Assembly (NCBI GenBank): GCA_032629725.1
Contig: JAFEVB010000032.1
Coordinates: 372,001-436,000, forward strand
Direction: 5' to 3'
Length of the DNA stretch: 64,000 bases
Source of the DNA: Gremmenia infestans
Taxonomy: Eukaryota > Ascomycota > Leotiomycetes > Helotiales > Hamatocanthoscyphaceae
The position numbers were made by a program, and so were the translations under genes. The notes below the pieces were generated by a model. It ran no database searches. It saw nothing but the letters and a program-made list of their open reading frames with translations, and was not told where the DNA came from. Positions 1 to 10,837 of this stretch are shown one piece after another; position 1 is the stretch's first letter; every line of letters starts with the position of its first letter.

Positions 1-1840
1 GGGACATCTACTTGCACTATTTGAGGTAACGCTTCGATTCTTATGAAGACATAGAGATTCCATTGGTTATATTCCCGCCAATGAGGAGGCAAACAGAACA
101 CGAGAAACCCAAACGATACAGTACGCGAGCGCCAGATCTTGACGAGACGTGGAAGCCACGACAAGGCTGAGACTTCTAATGCCTGTTGCCCCGGACATTT
201 TTCAATCCGACTGATAGGGTCTATTTGGCCACTTTCTGTACAGTACGTATGTGGCCGAGAGGTGGATACAAGTAATTAGTAGGTTTTGTAGACTTATTAT
301 AAAGTCTTAGTACGAGTATATATTTCTGCTGGGTTCGGCATGTAATGAACATTCAAGGAGTTATACCATCATGTTTATGTTTCACCACCTCCCACACAAA
401 AAGCCTACTAATCATGAACCCTCAAAGACTCTTCACTGTACTTCATCGAGACTTCGAGTAGCAACTTTTTGCGGAAGAAGCCGCAAATCACTATATAAGT
501 TAAACCTAAAAAGGAAATGAAGTGTTTTTTTAGGTTTCATGAATGACGCTGATGCTAAACTGGACTTAGTAAGATACCCGGGTACCTTGCTTGGGGATTC
601 GGCACATAATGTTCAACCGTTGTTCTGGGACGTCAGGTCGCCGACCAGACAATGTCATCGGCGTTAGTGTCTGAAACACATTACTCTAGATGAGTGCTTG
701 ATAAGTTGGTTGTGACAAGCATTCACTTACGAAGTAATAGCTCGGAATGGTATCTCCAATCTCCAACTAGTGGTAACCTCCGTAATAAAGACCGAACGGG
801 GATAAAAGTCTTCCGGGTACCGCGCTGTCGGTTGTATGTGGCTTGAAGGTTTCGAAAAGGGAGTGCGAAGCGGACTGCTTACCTCCAGGAGACTTCCAGG
901 CCTGTGAAGTTAAATCAGTGCTGCAAATAGAAATTTAGTAATCAATATAATAATCAATGATTACTTCGTACTTCGTACAGTGTCTTTGTCAGGCCACCAC
1001 GATTACGCTTGTAACAAGCTAAGAGATGACTTGCAGACTGAAAAACACGGCCACGACTCTTGCGTGTACAAGTAAGACCAGGTGCCATAATCAGCCCAGA
1101 GCTTTTGCCGAAAGATTCAGGAGAGAAACATATGATGTACAGTACTACCGAAGTACCGTGCCTTCGGTGTAACTAGGTGTTTTGCCTCATTATGCGAATA
1201 GGCAAGGTTCCAGGCCTAAGCAAGTGAAAAATTCTGAGCGCGTCCTCAGTTTTCCCACACAAGCCTTACTTCATAGAAACCTTAGAGAACAGCCTCTACG
1301 CGGGGACTCGGAAATTTCGCCGAGACATTCCACCAGGTCGGTCTTGCCTTGCGACACTGCTTGGTCGGGAGCTGACACGGCTAGGGCTCAGCGGGGAAGT
1401 TCCAACCAGGCCACAGGGGTTCTAGGTCGGAGAAGCTTGATGGATAAGGCAGGTGGATAGAAATCGTGTTTTGTGACCCGCGGCACTTGCAAAGGGGCGG
1501 CAATTGTTTGGAAGCGGCAACTTTGTAAGGGGTTCGTTTGCTTCCATATTTTACTAATGTATGTTGTGCCTGAGGCCTCCACCAGTAGTGGGAAACAAAA
1601 ATCTCACCTCCTTCTTGCTGCTTGTTTGACCACCACGAAGGAGATAACTAATCACCTGATTCTTCACCCCACCCCACCCATTCCCCCTTATCCCAACTCG
1701 TCCGCATCGGGAAACCGTTTTGGAGAATCAATCATACCATGAATAACGGGGAAGGGCAAATTTCAAAGAAGGCTGCATCCTGAAATCCGAAATCCGAAAA
1801 ACCTGAGTCACCTAGGTATCAAAACGCTCTCGTGTCAGCC
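1..1840. other. Intergenic region, no gene recognised
   Basis: I see no reading frame with a recognisable domain or a splice-compatible series of exons. Short open frames (for example 1182-1460) have low-complexity, non-conserved-looking translations and no good start context. The last few hundred bases must hold the promoter and 5' UTR of the YVH1-like gene that starts at 1841. Confidence 0.6.
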
Positions 1841-3507
1841 ATGGCACTGTCGCGGGTCCCTGGGGAGGATGAGCTCTATGTTGGAGGGTATGTAGTCACT
1901 TCGCTTTTGTTTCACGGTTCTGATCCTCCCCCCTTTAATAACCCCGCATGCCGTTTTCAGAAGTCTGGCACGTGATGATGTATCTTGTTCCATTGGAATT
2001 TGCAATCGCTTCAATATACTATTTGCGGGAATGACTTGGCGATGGATGAGTTGTCTGACAAGCCCTCCCAGGATATTTACATTACGCCGCAAATCCACGC
2101 TGGCTGACATTGGCATTACGCATGTCGTCTCGGTCCTCAAGTATGATTTCAAAGACTTTGAAGACTGGGAAAAGTACGAGCATCTCAGTGTTGAGGTTGA
2201 TGATATAGACGATGAGAACCTGCTCGGCGAGTTTGAGAGAACGGGCAGCTTCATCGAGAAGGCTCTAAAAGAGGGGAAGAGCGGTAAAAAGGGAAAAGTG
2301 CTTATTCATTGGTGAGTGGTGATATTTGAAGTTTGGACTGTCCCAGAATAGGAGTCCATCTGAGAAGACCCCAAGTGTGGCAGGACCACGCAAAGGTGTT
2401 TGATGATGCCAATGATAAACACGTTCGTTCCGTGTCTTATCTCATATTGCATATCTCACAATATCAAAACCATATACTTTCTAGATCCTCGTATTCTCAT
2501 ATCTGTAACCGGTTCCCTTTCCCCATATGGGCTCTTCTAAGCATCCTTCATTGCTATATCGCTGACTTCCTTCACAGCGCTATGGGTAAATCCCGCTCGG
2601 TCACGGTTACTATGGCTTACCTCTTACGACAATATCCCGAACACACCGTTGCGTCAGCACTCTCACTAATCCAGGAGTCGCGGCCGATTGCCGAACCGAA
2701 TGATGGTTTCATGGCGCAATTGGAACTCTACAAGGAAATGGGCTGTCCGAGAGATATCGAAGCACATCCTCGATATCAGCGATGGCTGTATCGCCAAGAA
2801 GTAGACGTGGCGCTTGCGGCCGGTATGGCACCAGAACGAGTGAGGTTCGAGGATGAGGAAACACAGGAGGGAGGAATCTCAGAAGGGAACGAAACCGAGC
2901 TGAGATGTAGGAAATGTCGGTAAGTGTCGCCATCTTCTGTTGCCCCTTTCGGTGTTGGCAATCACATGATGCTGCATAATTCTTATCCGAACCTCATGAG
3001 ATGGATGGCAGCCCCCCTATTTCAATGATATCAGCGTTGACGTCTGGTTATTTCAGCCGCACACTAGCTACGAGCCCCTATCTTATCACCCATCTTCCTT
3101 CAGCCTCAAAAACAGCCCCCACACCATCACCGAAGTCTCCAATCGCCTCGCTCGATCCACCACCAGACCACGTTGCATGCACCCACCACTTCTTACACCC
3201 CCTCTCCTGGATGCGGCCAGCGCTAGACCAGGGATTACTCAACGGCCGACTAGAATGCCCGAACCAGAAGTGCTTAGCACAGATCGGCCGCTATGCTTGG
3301 CAAGGCATGCGGTGCAGTTGCGGCATATGGATTTTGCCGGCGTTTAGCTTGCAGAAGGGACGGGTAGACGAGATTACTAAAAGGCCTGAGAAGGTCCAAA
3401 TTCAGGGGGCGGGAAAGGATGGGTTCGGAGTCGCGAGTGTTGGCGCGGCGGATGAGTCTGGGGGTATTCGGCTACCGCCTGGAATGAGGGGCAAGGGGAA
3501 TCTTTGA
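1841..3507 (+). CDS. YVH1: YVH1-like dual-specificity protein phosphatase
   Basis: Exons 1841-1887, 2072-2311, 2578-2919 and 3057-3507 join in phase to give 359 residues. The N-terminal half is a dual-specificity phosphatase domain (about residues 10-160) with the active-site loop HCAMGKSRS; the catalytic cysteine is codon 96 and is split by the second intron (TG|C). The C-terminal half has the Yvh1-type zinc-binding region: a CRKCR pair near 206-210, then a His/Cys-rich block ending in a QGMRCSCG motif. In yeast Yvh1 the zinc region, not catalysis, releases Mrt4 from pre-60S ribosomes, so a role in 60S maturation is expected. The start is the only ATG that leads into the family's N-terminal ELYVGGIF block. 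Confidence is high because both domains occur in the usual order. Confidence 0.93.
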
Positions 3508-5297
3508 AGGTGCCATTCTGGGAACTAGAGGGGTACGAGGCTGACAAAGGAGATCTTTGTTCTGCAACACATGAACGGTCGGGTGCAGATATCCCCTCAC
3601 TTGAGTCGCATATGTGTATGCAGAGAATGTGAATACTTGCAGGCGCTGTATGGATTCTGATCCAGCCATTGTGCCCAGTTTCATCCCCCAATTTCGCCCA
3701 GGAACTCGGGCAAGTTGCCTCGCGGGATTAGGTAGGCAATAAACCTGTCTCTGCGATGCATATGAATATGATGATCATCCTCTCATAATTGGAATGTGAC
3801 AAAGATTGCAGAGGTAATACTATACGAACGAGGCAGACATGCATGGGCTGTAGACTGGTTGGAAAAGAATGTACTTTGCGGAATTAAAACATACCTTGCC
3901 AAGCCATATGGCAGTCTCTATTTCTCGTCTTACATTTAAGTTTCTTTTAGTGTGCCATCATGGAAAGTAGTCATCGGTATCATTGCTAGCTAGATAAGTG
4001 GCCATTGACCTGTAAAAAGGGAGGTGCTGTTAGTCCTCGGGGCATATTTCAAGAGTTTTCCGAGACAGCCTAGCCTGCTGACGAGCGGTAGGAGAAAATA
4101 TTTGCCTTGCCGTTAGGCAATGTACTTTCTCACGCATTGATGACATGTAAAGTATGACTGCATGTAATATAGGTTTGCGAGATATGCGGGGTAGAAGAAC
4201 ATTGCTAGTAAGCAGCCTTATCTCATTGTGGGTCATCAAGGCTGTAATCATGTACTACGTGAAGCCTTAGAAGATGTCTCTCTTGTCTCTCTTTTCTTGT
4301 GTAGCCATGTCTGGCAGCCTGGTGATCTCAGCAGAGGTCCGAAGCGTCTTGTTTCTGACAGTTGCTAGCTTATCGATTGGTAAAAACGAAGGTTGGCTTG
4401 ATGCTATGGCTGATTCGGGATAACCAAGCGAAAGCTGACAGGTAGGGTTCTTCTAACAGCTTTCCGAATCGGTCGAGGGGTACGGGACTGCAGAATCTGC
4501 AGATTGTCGAATTGGCTGATGTTCCGGATGTGACAGCTGAGTGTAAGCACTAGACAACACGAGCCTTACGGACAAGCAAGCCATCGGAGATATGATGGAA
4601 AAAAGGTGATCAAGAAGGATTGAGCGTGACTTCAAATGCGGTAATATGGCACTGAATGTGTGCAATTTATGGTTGCTGACCATTGAATATATCTTCATTT
4701 CGTGGGACATCTCTGTGATATACCTACCTCCAATGTGGGGTACGGCTGTGAATGGATGCATGGCTTACTTACCCTTGCACTTTCAGCCCCGAGTGCCGTC
4801 ACTGCCGTGAGATTTAATCGATAATCATGTCATCGCTACCAGAGTACAATACAGGGTGCCAGATGGAAGCGTGCTGATGCCACTACATCCATGTCCAAAT
4901 CAAGAATCAAGATGCATGGTAGCGGGTGAGGGCAAGGCCCGATCCCGGCAAACCCCTCTTTAGGGGATGACAATACTGTTGTCATTCAGGATCGACACCC
5001 CGTGAGTATTCCAATGCATGCCTTAGAAAGTGATACATCCGAATATCGGACGTTGCTACCGAATAGGTATTCTCTGCATTACGGTCCTCGCTCTCGGTGA
5101 GAAGTCCGAGAACGAAGAAACAGCCCTGTGAGATGACTGTACTTCGTACCGAATATCTTACTCTTCAAGCAGTAGTGCGTTTCTAGATTCCAATTGCCCC
5201 GAACAGACTTGGGGAGCTATTCAAGGTAATTGGGTCCGCAGTGTTTGGGCGAAAATGACTAGAGATATACCTCACGTCGTGGTCGTGATCGGTTTGC
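3508..5297. other. Convergent intergenic region
   Basis: This 1.8 kb lies between the 3' ends of the YVH1-like (plus) and VFA1-like (minus) genes. Minus-strand frames at 4030-4251 and 4453-4761 are short, have no recognisable motif and no plausible exon partners. No tRNA or repeat was recognised. It probably holds two 3' UTRs and spacer. Confidence 0.5.
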
Positions 5298-5997
5298 TCA
5301 AGGAAGACCTTTTGGGACTTGTGGGAAGAGACTTGGATTTTGCAGTCGTTCGCGGTTGCGCTTTGCAATCTCTGCACTCCTTTTCTTGTCGATTCGTTGC
5401 TGGTAGAAAGATTTTTTGAGGGCAAAGATTCTTGGCTCCTCATCTGGTGTAGTAACTTCATCTGGTTTCTCCTATATCGATGTGAGTATTTGGAACTTGA
5501 GCATCTTCTGGATATATTCACCTTTCCATTGGAATTTTTCTACTACAATGTAAGCATATAGATCTTGGGTATAGTAGGAGAATGCTTACCTTCTCTTCCG
5601 GCTTCTCGTCCTTGTCATCCTTTTTGTCCTTATCCTTATCCTTGTCGTTGGACTTCTCCTTTTCTTTCTCCTTCTCCTTCGTTTTCTTCAGTTTCTCCTC
5701 GAACTCTTGCTTCACTCGTTGAACCTCAGCCTCCATTTCTTTCTTCTTTTTTGCAGCTACTGCAGCCTCATCAATTATGGGGGAACAGAATCCTCTGTCC
5801 TTTAGGTGACCTGGACAGACGTAAAAGAAATCCTAGAATGACTTAGCAGTGCCGACGGAGGTAATTGAAGAACCGATACTGACTTTGCTTTCAGGAGTAA
5901 CAAGAACGCTTGTGCTTGGTTTATAACAAATTTCGCAGGATCTGGAGGCTGTATCGGCCACCTTGCGGTGAGTGTAAACGTTCGGGAAGGAAGCCAT
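5298..5997 (-). CDS. VFA1: VPS4-associated protein 1 (Vfa1/DUF1742 family)
   Basis: Minus-strand exons 5997-5884, 5832-5590 and 5471-5298 join in phase to 176 residues. The N-terminus has a cysteine cluster (CEIC, later a CPGH...C segment) that looks like the small zinc-ribbon of DUF1742 proteins. The middle is a highly charged Lys/Glu/Asp helix, and the C-terminus carries a conserved-looking basic block (QQRIDKKR through KGLP). In yeast, Vfa1 binds the MIT domain of the AAA ATPase Vps4 and stimulates it, linking it to ESCRT-III disassembly at endosomes. The first intron has an unusual GTCAGT donor, but the joined product fits the family well. It is head-to-head with ARG4, 359 bp away. Confidence 0.88.
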
Positions 5998-6356
5998 GGC
6001 AAAACACGTGTTATGAGCAGATGCTTATTTGATTTTGAGTCTGATGGAGAGCTCCTCAAGACAAAAGGGCTTGGTACAGGCGGTACAGATGAAGTCGGAG
6101 GTTACGAGAAAAGTTGTCGTGGTCGTCGTGCATCTTGAAGTCACATGTTAAAGTAATAGTATAAGGCTGGACTAGTGTGAAAAATATCCCTGCAAGGAAT
6201 TTTCCTAGTGCAGGTGCAGGTAGATTTTGCTATCACTGCGATAACGAGTTCCACACAGTGATTGTCTCCCCTCTCCCCACAAAGCCTCAGAATAGAGTCC
6301 TCGACTTCGTTTGTCTTACCTAATCTCTCCCCAATTGACCCCAATAGAAATTCATA

Positions 6357-8437
6357 ATGGCTTCGGAACAGCTTAGAGCACCAGGCAGTAAGCCCGGGGA
6401 GAATATGCTGTGGGGAGGACGCTTCACAGGTTTGAGTCATTGTATGCGTAGCTTTACAATATGCTGATTCTTCGACAGGTGGACTTGATCCTCTTATGGT
6501 CTCGTATAACGAATCAATCTACTACGACCGAGCGTTCCATACCCAAGATATTCTAGGCAGCATTGCATGGGCTCGCGCCAACTACAAAGCCGGTATCCTC
6601 ACAGCCTCCGAGTTCTCTGCAATCGAGTCGGGTCTCAAAAAAGTCGAGGAAGAATGGGTTGCTGGAACATTCAAGATCATTCCTGGTGTCGACGAGGATA
6701 TACATACTGCGAATGAACGTCGGTTGGGAGAGATCATCGGAAAAGAAGTTGGAGGGAAGTTACACACAGGCCGAAGCAGAAATGAACAAGTTGCTACTGA
6801 CATGCGACTTTGGCTGAGAGATGAGCTCAGGAAGATCGAGGTATTCTTAGTTGACTTCTTGAAAGTCACTGCGGCTAGGGCTGAGCAGGAGATTGACTTG
6901 ATCATGCCCGGATACACCCATCTGCAACGCGCCCAACCAATTCGATGGAGTCATTGGATGTTGTCGTATGGAATGGCATTCGCCTCTGATCTTGAGAGAC
7001 TTCGAGAAGTTATCGCACGAGTCAATTTGAGTCCTCTGGGTGCTGGTGCTCTTGCGGGCAACTGTTTCGGAGTGGACAGAGAGGCTATGGCTAAGGAGCT
7101 TGGCTTCGAAGGACTGTTGTGGAACAGCATGGCTGCAGTATCCAGTCGTGATTTTGTTTTGGAGACGATGCAATGGGGAACTATGCTGATGACGCATTTG
7201 TCCCGGTAAGTCCCTTTTCTATAACACTAACATCAATTCGGCGTTGTCCAGATGCATATCGTCCAATCAGAGTCCGGAGCTACTTCAACCATCTAGCCTC
7301 TCTGCCTATCTTTCAACGTTCTCGTTCTCTCTCACCTTTGTACTCTATGCTGACACGGTACAGATGGAGTGAGGACTTAATTATCTACGGGACTGGAGAA
7401 TTCTCTTTCGTCAGATTAGCGGACGCCTACAGTGAGACCTTCCGCGTTCCCCCAAGAATCCGTTTACTTCTAACCCTGCTTGACATAACGTACTGATTTT
7501 CAAAATAACAGGCACTGGTGTATGTATTATGATCCCTTTATTGCGATATGTGACTTGAAAGATGAGGCGTTGATACCTCTCAACCCACTTCATATTGAGA
7601 CAACCCACCACTAACTTAAGTAAAGAGCTCGTTGATGCCTCAAAAGAAGAACTCGGATAGCTTAGAACTTCTTCGGGGAAAGACAGGAAGAGCGTTCGGT
7701 CAGATGGCTGGTTTGACAATGACAATCAAAGGTCTACCAAGGTTCGTTTTCTGCTCTGTCCCGAATGCTTAGCTTTCCAGCTCACCTTTTTCAATCATAA
7801 TATGCTAATTCCAATGTCGCAGCACCTATAACAAAGACGTGAGTAATCTAGCATTCTCGTGTCCTGCATTGTTTTTACTACGTTCTTGCTTCACTCAAGA
7901 ATGCGCCTAGTAAAAGGGGTCGCTCGCTTAATTCCCACGTCGTATAACGTGACCTAAATGCTGACCCCCAAGTTGTAGCTTCAAGAGAGTGTCGAGCCTA
8001 TGCTTGATCACGTCAAGACAGTTTCAGATAGTATTCGAATTGCGACAGGCGTCCTTTCAACACTTGCCGTCAACCCCGAGAAAATGCGTGCTTCTCTCGA
8101 GTAAGTCACATCGACGCATCCAGCTCAGTGCCAACTGACAAGATATAGTCCTTTCATGCTGGCTACCGACCTAGCAGACTACCTTGTCCGCAAGGGAGTT
8201 CCTTTCCGCGAGACACATCACATCAGTGGACAATGCGTCGCATTCTCGGAGAAATCTAAAATCCCAATGGACCAAATGAAGCTTACAGACTTCCAAGCCA
8301 TTGATAGCCGTTTTGGTCAAGATATCCTAGATTGCTTCAGCTACGAAACCAGTGTTGAATTCCACTCTGCGGCTGGAGGAACTGCCAAGAAGAGCGTGGA
8401 GGACCAGATAAAGGTAATGAAGTCGATCCTGGAGTAG
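6357..8437 (+). CDS. ARG4: Argininosuccinate lyase
   Basis: Eight exons (6357-6429, 6479-7205, 7364-7431, 7512-7519, 7626-7741, 7823-7838, 7979-8100, 8149-8437) join in phase to 472 residues, the normal length for the family. The enzyme cleaves argininosuccinate to arginine and fumarate, the last step of arginine synthesis. Typical blocks are present: MLWGGRFTGG near the N-terminus, GKLHTGRSRNEQV, GYTHLQRAQP, and the superfamily signature SSLMPQKKN. Two exons are tiny (8 and 16 nt) but both are needed to keep phase and conserved residues. The signature reads NSD where the family has NPD (Ser codon at 7653-7655). The start ATG is the first in frame and is followed by a short leader before the WGGRF block. 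Confidence 0.95.
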
Positions 8438-9092
8438 GTGATTTGGTTTGTGGAGTTAAGCTTAGAAAAGGATTTAAAAAGTTTTGTAGGTTTAATGGAT
8501 ACCATTTTTAAGTCTTCCGATACCGGTTATTGATAATCTCTGCTTTTGGTTCGCTAAATTGTTTAGTGTTCTGACGTTTGTGTTGCTTGAAATTTGCTGG
8601 TTGGATCCTTGACTTGGGATTCGCCGACAGCCATTCTTGGGATCGTGTATACACTTTCAACGTGTACTTTCAAAGTTAACATCGAAGCTTTCAACAAGTA
8701 CCCTTTCACATCCAGACGTTGCAACCTCAGCTTGCAGTATGTGATGGGGCAATTAAGAAGTACCAGTACTTCAACCAGTGGTACACTTATATTGTCTTTA
8801 GTAGTTTTACCTCTGGGGCATTGCTTCTTCGCCATTGAATTCCAGTCAGGCACTACATATGTAGGTGAGTTGTAGTAGATGTTCGGGGTCGATTCCGAGT
8901 AGTTACAGTTTATTTTTAACGTGGCGGGTCGTTCTTGCCTTTATTACAACCAGCTTCTCCATCAACGTCGCCCACCGCATTCAATTCCTTGATTCAAAAG
9001 TCTTGCACATCATCAACACCAACCAAGCATCGACAACAGCGTTAAATTCGCTTCACATCGATATCGACACCATCTACATCATCCCCGTAACC
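8438..9092. other. Intergenic region between ARG4 and an orphan gene
   Basis: No conserved frame was recognised. The plus frame that opens at 8865 runs into the next gene, but the ATG at 9093 has a far better context (CCATGGC), so I treat 8865-9092 as 5' UTR or promoter. Confidence 0.5.
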
Positions 9093-10162
9093 ATGGCTGA
9101 CATGGTTCGTCAAGTATCGTCTGACAGCACAATATCTGATAGAAGCATGCCGTACAATTCCGACCTCACGATGCGGCAAACACCGCGCGCAATTCCACAG
9201 AGCGACAGTACTCCTGCCAGTACCCCAGCAGATAACCCACGTGCTTCTCCGCCAAGGGTGATTCCTTACGTGTGGGACATCATGCATGATAATATTGATA
9301 CGAATGTCACACCACACGATGCATACAGGATAAACAAAGCAAATGAGTATCAGAGAATCACGTACGGATACATGTTATCAGCTGTAAATGGGGTCATTAG
9401 GGTCTCGGTGGTGGGTCTTCCTCCTCCCTTACTGTTAGCTCGAGTATCTGAATTGCATAGACTCATAATGACCTTGAGACCATGCGAGAGAATGATCTTG
9501 ACCCCGATCAGAATGGCCTCGCAACTCCTGAAAAGGCCCTCACGATGAAGATCATTCATGCCTTTCACCACAAGAAAACCGATTACCTCAATGGCGACGA
9601 TGTTATATGCATGAATAGAACCCTTCTACCGATCCTCTTAGATATAAAGGGTGGCCGGCTATTTCTTGGGGAAGGTCCAAATGGCAGAGAGAACCTCAAT
9701 AACTTGTATCATATGAAGGAGCATTTGCGTTTGATGCAAACCCAATTCGAGGCGACGGCAAGGGTTATTTTCCAGACGTGCCCAGTCGCAGAAATGGAGA
9801 GGCGAGGGTTCCCTAATGCTTTGAAAAGCGAACTTCAGAAGTTGCAGGCAAAACAGTATTCAGATCTGTGCAATAAGGCAGCTGGGGTTTTTTATTATGG
9901 GGAGAGTAGATTGCTTGTATTAATGATGTATCACAAGGGATGGATTACGGACTTGCATCTGGACGTAACTTTTCGAGCTCTTTCTATATGTTCCTGCGAC
10001 TTGTTTAACACAATCGAAGCCGGGCCAGAAGCACGTCAAAATCATATGTTAGAAAGACAGCTTGCGAATGAGGCAAGGCAAGCGCACTTAGCACGGCAAG
10101 CACCTCAGGCAGCGCAACAGGAGAAACATTCAGAGGATGTCAGACCTAAAGTAGAAGATTAA
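9093..10162 (+). CDS. Unrecognised protein, 330 residues
   Basis: Two exons, 9093-9383 and 9461-10162, join in phase 0 across a 77 bp intron (GTAAAT donor, CATAG acceptor). I do not recognise the family. The first 70 residues are Ser/Pro/Thr-rich and likely disordered. The middle is mixed helical, with scattered cysteines (CPVAE, SICSC). The C-terminus is a Gln/Ala/Arg-rich helix with an imperfect HLARQAPQAAQQ-type run. There is no signal peptide or membrane segment. The start was chosen for its strong CCATGGC context; an in-frame extension to 8865 exists but is hydrophobic and less convincing. It is the first gene of an unrecognised plus-strand block between ARG4 and MVD1 and may be lineage-specific. 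Confidence 0.6.
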
Positions 10163-10837
10163 ACAGGTTCAATATAGCTATACAGAGGAGGAGAATTGAC
10201 ATAGGGCGAAATTCAGAGGCAAGCTGGTGTGCACTTGGACACCCGGGATGGATTCTTACCTAGGATTCGGAGTTTTCTCGTTAGCAATGAAGCTCTTGCT
10301 TTGCCGTTAGAATTCAAAAAGTTTACTTGCGAGTTTATTCTTGAATGTTAGTTTGTTTCGGGGGCGTGAGAGTTGCGGTCGTGTTCGTTGGCCCTCATAA
10401 GCCACTCCAGCTTTAGCAAGTTTCACTTTATGAGGCAGGATGAGGGCCTTTGCGATTCAATACCCTTTAAAAGTCACAGCTGTTAGAAGATATTCGAAGC
10501 TCAAGGACGGGGGGGAAATGAATGTGGTTCTATAAAATACTCTGCCTCAATATATAAAGGTAAGTGACTACAAGTCCTATTACACTCATTCAAAGGCCAA
10601 CTCCGATTTCGGAACTGTTGAGTAGCTTTTAAGAATATTGACACTTTATACCGCTCACTTACTCGGTATTAGGCTCGCCATTTTTGCCGATTTGTTATGG
10701 TTTTGTTCCTTATTCACTTGCAAGAATTTTCGTATCAACCTCAACTCTCTCAACTCCCAACTTTCAATTCCTCGAACTCTTGACTCTCAACCGCAACGGG
10801 TCTTCTTATCTTGCCACCCTCATTTGCAACTGCCAAT

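Noticed and set aside
4900..4970. Possible tRNA from a GGCAAGGCCCGATCCCGG stretch
   Set aside because: Arms and anticodon spacing do not fold into a consistent tRNA.
5518..5736. Lys/Glu/Asp-rich frame as a separate small protein
   Set aside because: It is the middle exon of the VFA1-like gene.
7173..7496. Long plus frame overlapping ARG4 exons 2-3
   Set aside because: It reads intron sequence in another frame; the ARG4 exon model explains the conserved residues.
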